Below, in pieces: positions 51,101 through 60,325 of a stretch of DNA of 64,000 nt. A program made the translations under genes and the position numbers. The notes under the pieces are model-generated. The model saw only the letters and a list, made by a program, of their open reading frames with translations. It was not told the DNA's origin and made no database searches. How positions within the stretch are numbered: position 1 is the stretch's first letter; every line of letters begins with the position of its first letter. This DNA is from Combretum micranthum. Taxonomy: Eukaryota > Streptophyta > Magnoliopsida > Myrtales > Combretaceae. The stretch covers positions 558,001 through 622,000 of the forward strand of contig JAMXBD010000638.1 of assembly GCA_024138025.1 (NCBI GenBank). Direction: 5' to 3'.

Positions 51101-51754
51101 GAGGGAGAGAGAGAGAGGGATGTGCGCTGGTCGTGTAGGGTGAAGGGGAAGAGAGATTTGATTTTTTGTAATTTTATGTATTAAAAGTAATAATATGTAA
51201 GATAGATATGATATAAAGTTATGAGAAAAGTAAAAAATAAAGATAATAGGTTATGGTGTTGTAAGAGTAGGTGTTAGAAAAAGTAGAGATAAAAGAATAG
51301 TATATAATAGTAATGAATAGTGTAATGTAAAGTAGATGTGACTAGTAAAATACCGACAGTAAGAATATACGCGTATAATTGCGATATCTGTTATTTTTAG
51401 TTACTGAAAAATTACAAAACTGATATTTTTGAAATCTTTATATTAAATCGGTCCTAATGATGTTATCGGAATATTTTTATTATTCCGGGCTTCGGGATCG
51501 CTTTTCAAGAAAGGATCCCGTTTGAGTCCGAAGGACACTCTAATTTCGCGAATATGATATTTTTATGTTTCCTCAAGATATTACGAACTATTATCACTAA
51601 TTAACTCAATTTCGCTTTATAGGGCTAAAGAATACGGGAATACCGGATCTAAATTCTAGAGTTTATACTAGACTTTTGTTGACCTTTATGGTTCCGGTTG
51701 ACTTTTAATTCTAAGATCAAACTTAAAATTAACTGAAAATTTTAGGGGTTTACA
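48172..51754 (-). mobile_element. Nested reverse solo LTR, family A
   Basis: This 3,583-bp element starts CATCATGCCCCGAAGGGTACCC (terminal TG mutated to CA) and ends TTAGGGGTTTACA. Exact duplications TTACA are at 48167-48171 and 51755-51759. Removing it restores the GTAACTTTACATGACCATGG sequence found uninterrupted near 14138 in the 13195 copy. It is closest to the 3348-7061 LTR (shared AATCATATGTTGAATGAATT block). It has a (TA)n run at 50660-50685 and a minus-strand TATA at about 51035-51045. Confidence 0.9.
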
Positions 51755-52660
51755 TTACATGACCATGGTATGAGTTTCCAAAAACTAAATATTATGGAAG
51801 CTACACTATGTTCATGTATTGTTCTTGTTCATGAATATCTATTTATATTGTTACTTTACCTTTTTCATATTATTATTGTTATTATATCTAACTAAGTATA
51901 ATTATGTATCTACATATATATATATATATATTCTTTAGAGCATATAAGCTCACTTGCAATTTATTTACTTTCATGCAAAGTAATTTATTTATTTATTTCT
52001 TCGCAGTTTATTTATTTCATGTTGTTTTAAGACTAGTCTCTAGTCTTAGACTTGCCCTCATCAAGTCAAAACAATTTTCTTTCTTTTTGGGATTAGTATA
52101 TTTCTTAGTCTTGGGAGCCTTGAATTGAAGAAGCTAAGACTCCCAATACTTGACTTTATTTATTATTTATGTTATTTATGCTTGTTATTATTTCTCATAA
52201 TCATACCCATAAAGATTTTTGTCCAAACCTTTAAGCTTCAAATATACTTTTACAAAAAAGAGATTTTATCGCCTAAAAATGATTTATATGAAGGTTAGAA
52301 TCTATAGTTTAACAAAAGTAAATTTGTTCTTTTCAAAACTTTAGGAAGAACTCACTACAATTCTAAAAACTACTGTTGTCTTGAAAAGCTTTTTAATCAT
52401 TTTTATATTACCTTGTTTTCCAAAAGAAGATGACTTTTGATACTAAAATGTTTTCCATAAAAACATAATATAAGAAAACCCCATAAAAAGGAAATGAGAG
52501 TTTTTCAAACCAAGATTTTCCAAAGTAAAGATCAAGGAATAATTGCATAGAAAAATTAATAGAAAAAGTGACATCGATATTGAAAAACCCTAAAAGGAAA
52601 ATAGAGAAATCTAATAGTGTTAAAAAGTCTTTAAAAAAATAGTAAGGTAAACATGAAATA

Positions 52661-53341
52661 TGTAATGGTTGTGCTATGGGTGTATTGGAGAGGCTTATAT
52701 GCATGCAAAAAGGGTTGGGTGTAAGTCATGTGGGCTTCCCCAGCGTTACCACTTTACAGTAGCATCGCCCTCATCTGTAAACCCCGGAGTTCCTACCGGG
52801 AGGACTCTCTCGCTCACAGCCTTTTGGGGACCACTGCTACACATGGCGTGAAGGATTGTCCCACATGGGTTTGGCTCAACCTTTTTACATGCATATAAGC
52901 CTCTCCAATACACCCATAGCACAACCATTACATACTGTGAAGTGGTAACGCTGGGGAAGCCCACATGACTTACCCAACCCATTTTACATGCATATAAGCC
53001 TCTCCAATACACCCATAGCACAACCATTACATACTGTATGTAATGGTTGTGCTATGGGTGTATTGGAGAGGCTTATATGCATGTAAAATGGGTTGGGTGT
53101 AAGTCATGTGGGCTTCCCCAGCGTTACCACTTCACAGTAGCATCGCCCTCATCTGTAAACCCCGGAGTTCCTACCGGGAGGACTCTCTCGCTCACAGCCT
53201 TTTGGGGACCACTGCTACACATGGCGTGAAGGATTGTCCCACATGGGTTTGACTCAACCCTTTTTACATGCATATAAGCCTCTCCAATACACCCATAGCA
53301 CAACCATTACACTCCAATACACTGATAGCACAACCATTACA
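52661..53341. mobile_element. Palindromic MITE-like cluster
   Basis: Two nearly identical units of about 272 bp (52661-52932 and 53039-53311) each carry roughly 57-bp inverted ends, TGTAATGGTTGTGCTATGGG...CCCATAGCACAACCATTACA. Between them lies an inverted copy of only the left 99 bp (52933-53031) and a 7-base spacer TACTGTA. A 30-bp extra right-end fragment follows (53312-53341). AAATA flanks the whole cluster on both sides (52656-52660, 53342-53346). The unit interior has CCCCGGAGTTCCTACCGGGA, itself a hairpin. There are no coding genes. The element class is uncertain (MITE or foldback-like). Confidence 0.75.
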
Positions 53342-55045
53342 AAATAATTCCTTGAAAACAAAAGAATCAAAATATTCATTTTAAAGGATTTACAAAATGG
53401 ATTTCTTGTAAACTATCATTTTCTACACTTTTAATTAATTTTGTTTTACTCAAGAAATTTGGTTGGACAACAAACACTTGAGCATGGATGAAATGTGAGC
53501 TATATCTATGAAAAAGGAATTTCTCAACTATATAGATAACTAAGTATTTATCAAAAGCAATTTTTGGATGGTTTAATGTTTGAAACAAAATGTTTTTAGG
53601 ATAGGAAAATTCGTGGTGAATTTGATCACCTCTTTTTCGGAGCCTAAATGATCTAGTTTGATGAAAATAATTTTAGAAATGGACAGATCTTTTCGAATAG
53701 ATAGAAATCAGTATATTATATGTGCAATTTCGAGTTAAAATCACCAAGTTATGGCCATTTTAAATTGGAATAATCTTTTATGCGAACTTTGATGTTCTTA
53801 TGATATAGTTTAGATAAGTCTCAAGAAAGTTATCAAGAAATACTCATTTTGAGTATTTTCCTTGACTAGGTGATTCCGAAGAAGAATGCTCATACCTCGA
53901 GGATTATTTCGACTAAGTGGTTTGTTTGAGCGACTCATCCATTTAGAAGAAGTGTCGACATGGCATCGTGAGTTTATTTCCTTAAAATGCTTTACTTGTT
54001 TGTGCTTGTAGTTTAGTCGCATTAGAATTAAGATAAGATAAATTGATATGTATGTGAAAATTTTTGAAAGGATTCTAAGAATATCGAAATTGGAATTGAT
54101 TGTAAGTAAATGTTTCTTTTAATATAACACTTGATATGTATGAAATTCTATGATCACCTTAAATTTGATAATAATGATGCTACGATATCTTAAATAAATT
54201 GATTCATACATACCATAAAGTGAGTCACATTGCATGGGGTTATTATTCTTAGGTGAAAAGGATAGTAGCACGGTTAAAAGCAACACTTATCGTTTATGAT
54301 AGAAAGCGTTTGCTTGGCGACATGGAATCAAACCAATTCTTGGTGGAAATCTGGAGGCATGGCTTAACCCGAGTAGACTTTATATGCTTGGTGGTAATGA
54401 TCGAAAGCATAACTTAACTAAAACTACTCGTTTTGAGATTATACATCACCAAACCCCGAATGAAGGGCGTAAATCCATTCAACATATAGTTCCTAGAAAA
54501 CTATATGCCTTGTTTGCTCACGTGTATGTTGCATTTCACTTGATTGCTTAAATAACTTGTTTGAAATTTCTACTACACAAAGATTTTACTTATGGAAATA
54601 ATTCTCACTAAGCCTATTAGCTTATACCCCTATAGATATCTTTTGCAGTTTACATATTTGTGGTTGAGGCCACTTGGACCCTGCAGCTAGGTATTATCCA
54701 TTTTGGTTAAGGAATTTCTTTAGATGAAGTTTAGTGTTAGATAAGAAGTAAACTTCTTAGAAAATCTCTTGTAATAGATTTATAGTTATTTTGGCAGGGG
54801 AATGGCCCTAAGACTTGTAAGGCAATTGTTATGAATGAATGAACATTATGAATCCTCTTTTCTTAAATTGTTATTGTATCTTCTTAAGTTTCATAATTCC
54901 ATGTATGGTCCTCTAAAGTTGTGAGACCACGCCTTGCACTTAATACTGAAGCTTCTGGAAATGACTAAGGTTGTCATACTTAATCTTTAATATTAAGTAT
55001 GGCGGACTGTTACTTTTATGGTATCCTTTGAGGCGTGACACCTTC

Positions 55046-55095
55046 CCACTCAACCAAAAGGCTCCACAAGTTTAGGAATTTCCAAGTTTGATCAG
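55046..55095 (+). pseudogene. CACTA second gene, late exon, part 3
   Basis: It encodes TQPKGSTSLGISKFDQ in the frame of the 37443 and 39332 pieces and ends in CAG followed by GTACC, a possible splice donor. The rest of the gene would lie beyond the insertions to the right, outside the window. Confidence 0.6.
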
Positions 55096-55263
55096 GTACC
55101 TTTTAAGCATTGTATATTTTTACATTAAATATATTATGTCATTAGATATGTAGAATGGTTTATTTGTAATGAAGCCATGAAATTACTTGTTATATATATT
55201 ATTGTAGTAGATAGTACTAAACTTATATAAGATTAATATAAATTGTTATATATATGTATTATC
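55096..55263. other. Non-coding CACTA intron sequence
   Basis: This is an AT-rich stretch between the exon end and the next LTR insertion. Nothing else was recognised. Confidence 0.45.
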
Positions 55264-55575
55264 TGTCACGCCTCAATAGTACTCTAGTAGTAATATATAT
55301 AATAATACATCCTAATAACCCAGACAATATCAAATACACATATTATTACTAGAACTACTTTGAAAAATGACATGAGTTTAACAAAACAGGATCTTTTTGG
55401 TTACGTGATAAGAAATAACGAAAGCAAATAAAATCACAATACCATAAATAAGTCTTAATGTCTGAATAATAACTATCACAAACCATAAAACATTCTAAGT
55501 TCTCAAATAATAAAATTGATGTACTAACACCAATTAATACATATAAATAATGAAATTACTCTCCCTGTTTCCAAG
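55264..55575 (-). mobile_element. Fragment of a reverse LTR, family C, cut by the Tat element
   Basis: It begins TGTCACGCCTCAATAGTACTC after a possible TTATC target copy (55259-55263). It shares blocks with the start of the 22158 LTR (AATGACATGA, AAACAGGATCTTTT). After 312 bases it is interrupted by the Tat/Ogre retrotransposon. The other part should lie to the right of that element, outside the window. Confidence 0.7.
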
Positions 55576-56823
55576 TGTCGAGCCTGGATTTTTCCACTCT
55601 ATCTTAATCTGGTTCATTTCTCATAACCCGATTCACATTAAACCCGAACCCATTTAATATGAATCCTCGACTAGGGGTTAAAAGAAATTTTTTTAAAAAA
55701 AATTTTAGAGTCGCCACCTGATATAAATCGGGAAAAAATAAAAAGCTAGGATCAATGGGTCGGTTGATCCTAACTTAGCTACTAGTCTGCGAAAATTTGA
55801 TTTAAAAAAAAACAAACTTTTAAAACCAGATATCATGGATTCGGGGGCTAAACTATTATAACCAAATTGGTTACCACTTTTGGAATTTTAAATTTTTAAT
55901 CTTATCCTTTTCATGCTCAAAAAATTTAAGTAAAACAATATAGTACAAATATTCACAAATCAAACCATTCGTTTTTATTTTTATTATTTCTTTTTTTTTA
56001 TTTATTTTTTTTTTTTAAAAAAAAATATCAATATCAACAAATAGATTTCATTTTTTTTTTTACAAAAACTTATATTTACGAAATAATTATTTACAATATT
56101 AAAAACAAAAAAAACATTTTTTTTCATTTTTATGTCGCCCCGCAGGTGCCTACGTACTCGCTAATCGAGATCAGACAAAACGTAGTTCTTTTAAAAAAAC
56201 TTGATTTATTGATCAATTTTAATTTTTTTGAACTCTTTTCATTTTAAGTTCATTAAATTTTCAAGTTTTTATAAAAAATCATTTTTTTTTTACGATCCTA
56301 TGTCTAAACAATTGATTTTTTTTTATTTTATGAAAATACAATTTTCTAAGCCCAAAAATCATTTTTTATTATTTTATTTCTTTTCTAAAAAATTTTGTTT
56401 TTTTGGAAAATCCAATTTTGTTATTTTTATCCATTTTTATTATTTTTTTATTTTTTTTTTTTTAAAACATCACATAATTTCACAACATATCCATAATATA
56501 TTAAAATATATTAAAAATATTTTTTCATGCATTAAATATGCATTTCAGAGGTAATTTGTGTATAAATACACATTAAAAAATTCAAAAAATATCAAAAATA
56601 AAAAAAAAAAATAATTTATATAAAAAATAGATATTTTGATTTTTCTGGATTTTTCTGTATTTTTCTGAATTTTTCTGAATTTTTTATGAATTTTTATAAA
56701 TTTTTTACTATTTTTTATTATTTTCTGAAATTAATTATATAATAAACTATTAATAAAATAATGCGGATTAACCTGGACCGTCGGATGAAGCGGACGAGAT
56801 CTGGAGCGTTGATCTCGCTGACC

Positions 56824-57082
56824 GATCTGGATCGTCTGATCGCTTGTTGACTCGATCTGAGCCGTCTGATCGCTTGATGAATCTGGGCCGCTGATCGCTT
56901 GATGAATCTGAGCCTCTGATCTGTTTGATGAAATCTGGGCCGTCTGATCTGCTTGATCAAATCTGAGCCGCTGATCTGCTTGATTGAATCTGGGCCGTCT
57001 GATCTGCTTGATTGAATCTGGACCGTCCGATCAGAGTTGACCGTTGACCGATGACCGACGACCGTTGACCGATGACCGACCG
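56824..57082. repeat. Short tandem repeats inside the Tat LTR
   Basis: There are about seven to eight imperfect ~29-bp units of the type CTGATCTGCTTGATTGAATC followed by TGGGCCGT (56824-57030). A second short-period array based on TGACCGA/TTGACCG follows (57035-57082). GC content is strikingly higher than in the surroundings. Confidence 0.75.
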
Positions 57083-57544
57083 GGTTGGGTTCGGATTTTC
57101 GGGTCGGATCTCGGAGCTCCGGCGGGTGAAGAAGACGATGACGCGACTTTTCGGGGCGGATTCCGGCGGCTCCGGTGGTCCTCGGTGGCTGGAAGTTTGT
57201 CGGCCCGACTCCTGCTGCGACGGCGCGTCTTTTGGTGGTGGTGGCGTTCACTCAGAACGGCGGCAAGCGGCGGTTCCGGTGGTGGTTGTACGGCGGCGTT
57301 TGAAGAACAAAATAAAAAAAATTTTCAGAGAGAAATCCGATCAATTCGAACAAATCTAAGCACACTAAATCATCCAAATAAAGTTTCTAACATTGTTACA
57401 ACACTCAATTTGGATTAAAACTGATCTAATCAATTCGAATTTGAAAAATTCGAATTCTATACCCTAATTTCAAGAATTTCGAATTGGCTTTGCTATGTAT
57501 GTGTTCTTCTGAAATTGACTTGTGCCTTTTGTTCCTAGGACCTC

Positions 57545-57555
57545 CTATTTATAGG
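57545..57555 (-). promoter_or_regulatory. Tat LTR TATA box
   Basis: The minus strand reads CCTATAAATAG, followed by GAGGTCC, about 560 bases inside the LTR start. This is a likely core promoter for the element. Confidence 0.6.
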
Positions 57556-58115
57556 TTGCAAGCTCAATTTTCAGTTTCGAACAGTTTCGAAAATGAATGG
57601 ATTTTTGCCCTTTGATTTTTCCACGAATTTAATTAGAAAATCCTTGATTAAATTGTTTGAAACTGATGAATTGATGATTGTTTTGATATTTCATGTCAGA
57701 TTCATCCACTCAATTTTGTAACCCTCAATTGAATGCAATTGAATGCTTTATACATTGAATTTTGTAACTTTTGGGTTGTTTTTTGCACTAATTTTCATAT
57801 TTTGTAACCACTTTGCACTTTGCAATATCATCAATGATTTTTTGTCAGTTAAAAACTGATGCAAAGTAAGGCAAGAGTCACATTTGAGGAAAATGAAAAG
57901 ACAAAAATGAAAAAAAGGCAAAAATTTGCCTTTGCTAGGGTTTGAACCTGTGTCCTTGAGCTTGAGTGTGTTTTTGGGTCCATATGTTTAACCAACAGGC
58001 CATTTGGCCTGTGCCTTGATCACTTAGCCAATTTCATCAATACTTAAGGCTTTTAAAAAATGAATTTAATTAAATTTTAAGCCTTAATTAATTGGGCAAA
58101 AATTGGGTGTCTACA

Positions 58116-58128
58116 GCTGCCCCTCTTT
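58116..58128 (-). other. Polypurine tract of the Tat element
   Basis: The minus strand reads AAAGAGGGGCAGC immediately before the LTR start TGTAGACACCC. Confidence 0.75.
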
Positions 58129-58219
58129 GTGGTAAAGTTTGAACAAAACTTTTGCCACAAAGATAAAAAGACAACCAATTTTTGCTTAGCTTCTCCTTTA
58201 GATTTTGAGATTTAGTTAG

Positions 58220-58620
58220 GTCATTTGCCGGACCTATGGGCTTTGGTTTGGTCATTTGCCGGACCAATGGGCTTTGGTTTGGTCATTTGCCGGACCAATG
58301 GGCTTTGGTCATTTGCCGGACCAATGGGCTTTGGTTTGGTCATTTGCCGGACCAATGGGCTTTGGGTTTGGTCATTTGCCGGACCAATGGGCTTTGGTCA
58401 TTTGCCGGACCAATGGGCTTTGGTCATTTGCCGGACCAATGGGCTTTGGTTTGGTCATTTGCCGGACCAATGGGCTTTGGTCATTTGCCGGACCAATGGG
58501 CTTTGGTTTGGTCATTTGCCGGACCAATGGGCTTTGGTCATTTGCCGGACCAATGGGCTTTGGTCATTTGCCGGACCAATGGGCTTTGGTTTTGGTCATT
58601 TGCCGGACCAATGGGCTTTA
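58220..58620. repeat. Tandem array, 14 units of 26 or 31-32 bp
   Basis: The core unit is GTCATTTGCCGGACCAATGG followed by GCTTTG (26 bp). Seven units carry an added GTTTG-type tail (31-32 bp). The order of long (L) and short (S) units is L L S L L S S L S L S S L, then an end unit. The first unit has CCTATGG for CCAATGG; the rest are almost identical. It lies in the 3' untranslated region of the Tat element, a known site of tandem repeats in this lineage. Confidence 0.9.
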
Positions 58621-59386
58621 GTTTCCATCTGGAATGGAGGAATTTCTAACTTTTATCTTGAACATATTCTTCTAGTGAATGAATTTCTGAACTCTGTCTT
58701 GATTACCATCTTGAGCGAATGAATTTCTGAACTTTGTCTTCATCACCATCTTGAGTGAATTTCTGGATCTTGTTACTATCTTGAAAGGATGGATTTTGAA
58801 TCACCATCTCGAAAGGATGGATTTTGAGTCTAGGTAGTACTAGGGGCATTTGTGATTTTTTTCAATTCTCTGGGAGTTTCTTTCTCTTTCTCTTTTTCTT
58901 TTTCTTCCTTTCTCTTTTTCTTTTTCTTTTTCTTCCTTTCTCTTTTTTTTTTTTCTTCTTTTTTCTTTTCTTCTTTTTTTTTTCTTTTTTTTTCTTTTTC
59001 TTTTTTTTTCTTCTTTTTTTCTTCTTCTTTTTTTTTCTTCTTCTTTTTCTTCTTCTTTTTTTTTTTTTAATCCAACATGCTTCAACTTTCTATCAAAATT
59101 AGTTATTCTTGCCATAATATTTTCTTTTAAAATAAGAACAATCAATAGACCAAACTGTATAAACGCATTCATTCAGTATTATAAGATGCTCAAATTTCTT
59201 TTTCTGATGATTCAAATGGTGTTTGATTGGAAATTTGTTCAGAAGAATTTTGTGGGTTAGGCTTTGATTCAACTTCAAAGAATTTCAGGCTTTGATTCGA
59301 CTTCAGAGAATTTCAGGAATATCAACTTTGCTTATAATTAATTAAAATAAAATCAATTGATCACTTGAAATGACAAGTTTTATTGA
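58621..59386. other. Tat 3' untranslated region with polypyrimidine tract
   Basis: This is non-coding. It has short repeats (GAATTTCTGAACT at about 58682 and 58722; ATCTTGAAAGGATGGATTTTGA near 58780 and 58810) and then a roughly 195-base, almost pure T/C stretch at 58875-59069. That stretch reads as A/G in the element's sense. Apparent open frames here are products of low complexity. Confidence 0.75.
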
Positions 59387-60325
59387 TCAAGGATAATATA
59401 ACTTTACAGCATCTGAGTTCACAGGATCCTTTAAATTGGGTCCATCCATTTGGGAAAGGATTAATGCTCCTCCCGATAAGACCTTCTTCACTATATATGG
59501 TCCTTCATAATTTGGTGTGAACTTTCCTCTAGAATCTTGCACATTTGGCAACATTTTTCTCAAAACCAAATCACCTTCTTGGAAATTTCTTGGCTTAACC
59601 CTCTTGTTAAATGCTCTAGCCATCCTTTGTTGATATAATTGTCCATGACACATGGCGGTTAATCTTTTTTCATCTAAAAGATTTAACTGTTCAACCTTTT
59701 GTCTAACCCATTCAGCTTCTTCGAGCTCTGTTTCAGCCAATACTCGGAGTGAAGGAATCTCAACTTCTATTGGTAAAACAGCTTTAGTTCCATATACCAA
59801 GGAATAGGGCGTTGCCCCAGTTGACACTCTTACAGAGGTTCGATATGCCATTAATGCTAATGGGAGCATTTCATGCCAATCCTTGTATGCGATTGTCATC
59901 TTCTCAATGATTCTTTTGATGTTTTTGTTGGCGGCTTCTACTGCTCCATTCATCTGTGGGCGATATGGAGTGGAATTCCGGTGTTTAATCTTGAATTGCT
60001 GACATAAATCAGTCATTGCATTGTTGTTCAAATTTGTACCATTATCAGTAATGATACTTTCTGGAGTTCCATATCGAGCAATGATATCTCTTTTGATGAA
60101 TCGCACCACAACGGCTTTTGTCACACTGGCGTATGAAGCAGCTTCAACCCACTTGGTGAAGTAATCGATTGCAACTAGTATGAATCGATGACCATTTGAA
60201 GCTTTTGGCGATATTGGCCCGATTACGTCTATTCCCCACATTGAGAACGGCCATGGTGTTGACATTGACTGTAATTCCTTTGGAGGAGCATTTATCTTGT
60301 TTGCGTAAATTTGACATAGATGCAA
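59387..60325 (-). CDS. Tat integrase (catalytic core and C-terminal domain)
   Basis: This is a DDE integrase that joins element DNA to the host chromosome. It opens with the last zinc-finger cysteine (LCQIYANK), then the core: D33 in WGIDVIGPI, D94 in IITDNGTN and E130 in MNGAVEAANKN. The D94-E130 spacing is the classic D-35-E. Family blocks NSTPYRPQMNG, IEKMTIAYKDWHEMLPLALM, ATPYSLVYGTKAVLPIEVEI and a C-terminal GPYIVKKVLSGGALIL follow to the stop. All catalytic residues are present. The first residues are in a different frame from the upstream zinc finger, a one-base shift near 60310, so there is no real start codon here. It would be made as part of Pol. Confidence 0.92.
   Translation of the reverse strand: MHLCQIYANKINAPPKELQSMSTPWPFSMWGIDVIGPISPKASNGHRFILVAIDYFTKWVEAASYASVTKAVVVRFIKRDIIARYGTPESIITDNGTNLNNNAMTDLCQQFKIKHRNSTPYRPQMNGAVEAANKNIKRIIEKMTIAYKDWHEMLPLALMAYRTSVRVSTGATPYSLVYGTKAVLPIEVEIPSLRVLAETELEEAEWVRQKVEQLNLLDEKRLTAMCHGQLYQQRMARAFNKRVKPRNFQEGDLVLRKMLPNVQDSRGKFTPNYEGPYIVKKVLSGGALILSQMDGPNLKDPVNSDAVKLYYP

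Larger units (their letters stand above)
39387..55040 (+). mobile_element. Outer solo LTR, family A, with three further insertion sites
   Basis: It starts TGTAAACCCCCAAAG and ends GGTATCCTTTGAGGCGTGACA. Exact duplications CCTTC are at 39382-39386 and 55041-55045. Its own sequence is split into 39387-40243, 48089-48171, 51760-52660 and 53347-55040. The pieces sum to about 3.5 kb and follow the order of the 13195-16706 copy. Inserts are a reverse LTR (40244-48083), another reverse LTR (48172-51754) and a palindromic MITE-like cluster (52661-53341). The TATA box is at 40096-40106. The hairpin block is near 52030-52115 and the conserved core near 53690-53770. Confidence 0.9.
55576..58115 (-). repeat. 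3' LTR of the Tat/Ogre element
   Basis: This 2,540-bp LTR has minus-strand ends TGTAGACACCCAATTTTTGCCC and TCCAGGCTCGACA. It carries AGAGTCGCCACCTGATA near 55707 and GCCCCGCAGGTGCCTACGTACTCG near 56136, which are words I associate with Tat/Ogre LTRs. Tandem repeats at 56824-57082, a GC-rich block to about 57300, and a minus-strand TATA box at 57545-57555 are also present. Very A/T-rich homopolymer stretches occupy 55960-56760. Confidence 0.85.

Noticed and set aside
52661..52932. TRIM retrotransposon reading of the 272-bp unit (TG...CA ends, 5-bp AAATA flanks)
   Set aside because: The two ends are inverted, not direct, repeats, and no primer-binding site or polypurine tract is seen. A MITE/foldback type fits better, although the flank length is odd.
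52669..53229. 60-93 residue open frames in the MITE cluster
   Set aside because: The same frame appears twice only because the DNA unit is duplicated. It spans terminal inverted repeats and has no protein homology I recognise.
56718..57418. Arg/Ser-rich open frames in the GC-rich part of the Tat LTR
   Set aside because: Open frames on both strands over tandem repeats inside an LTR. They are best explained by repeat composition.
58220..58620. CRISPR-like repeat array
   Set aside because: Units are directly adjacent with no unique spacers, and the context is a plant retrotransposon 3' untranslated region.
58225..58722. Three overlapping open frames of 121-165 residues with repeated CRTNGLW/FAGPMGFG units
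   Set aside because: They arise because a short tandem DNA array lacks stop codons in several frames at once. All frames are open and no start context or conservation is visible.
58824..59172. Phe/Ser/Leu-rich and Lys/Glu-rich open frames on both strands
   Set aside because: They are translations of a T/C low-complexity tract and have no biased or conserved protein features.
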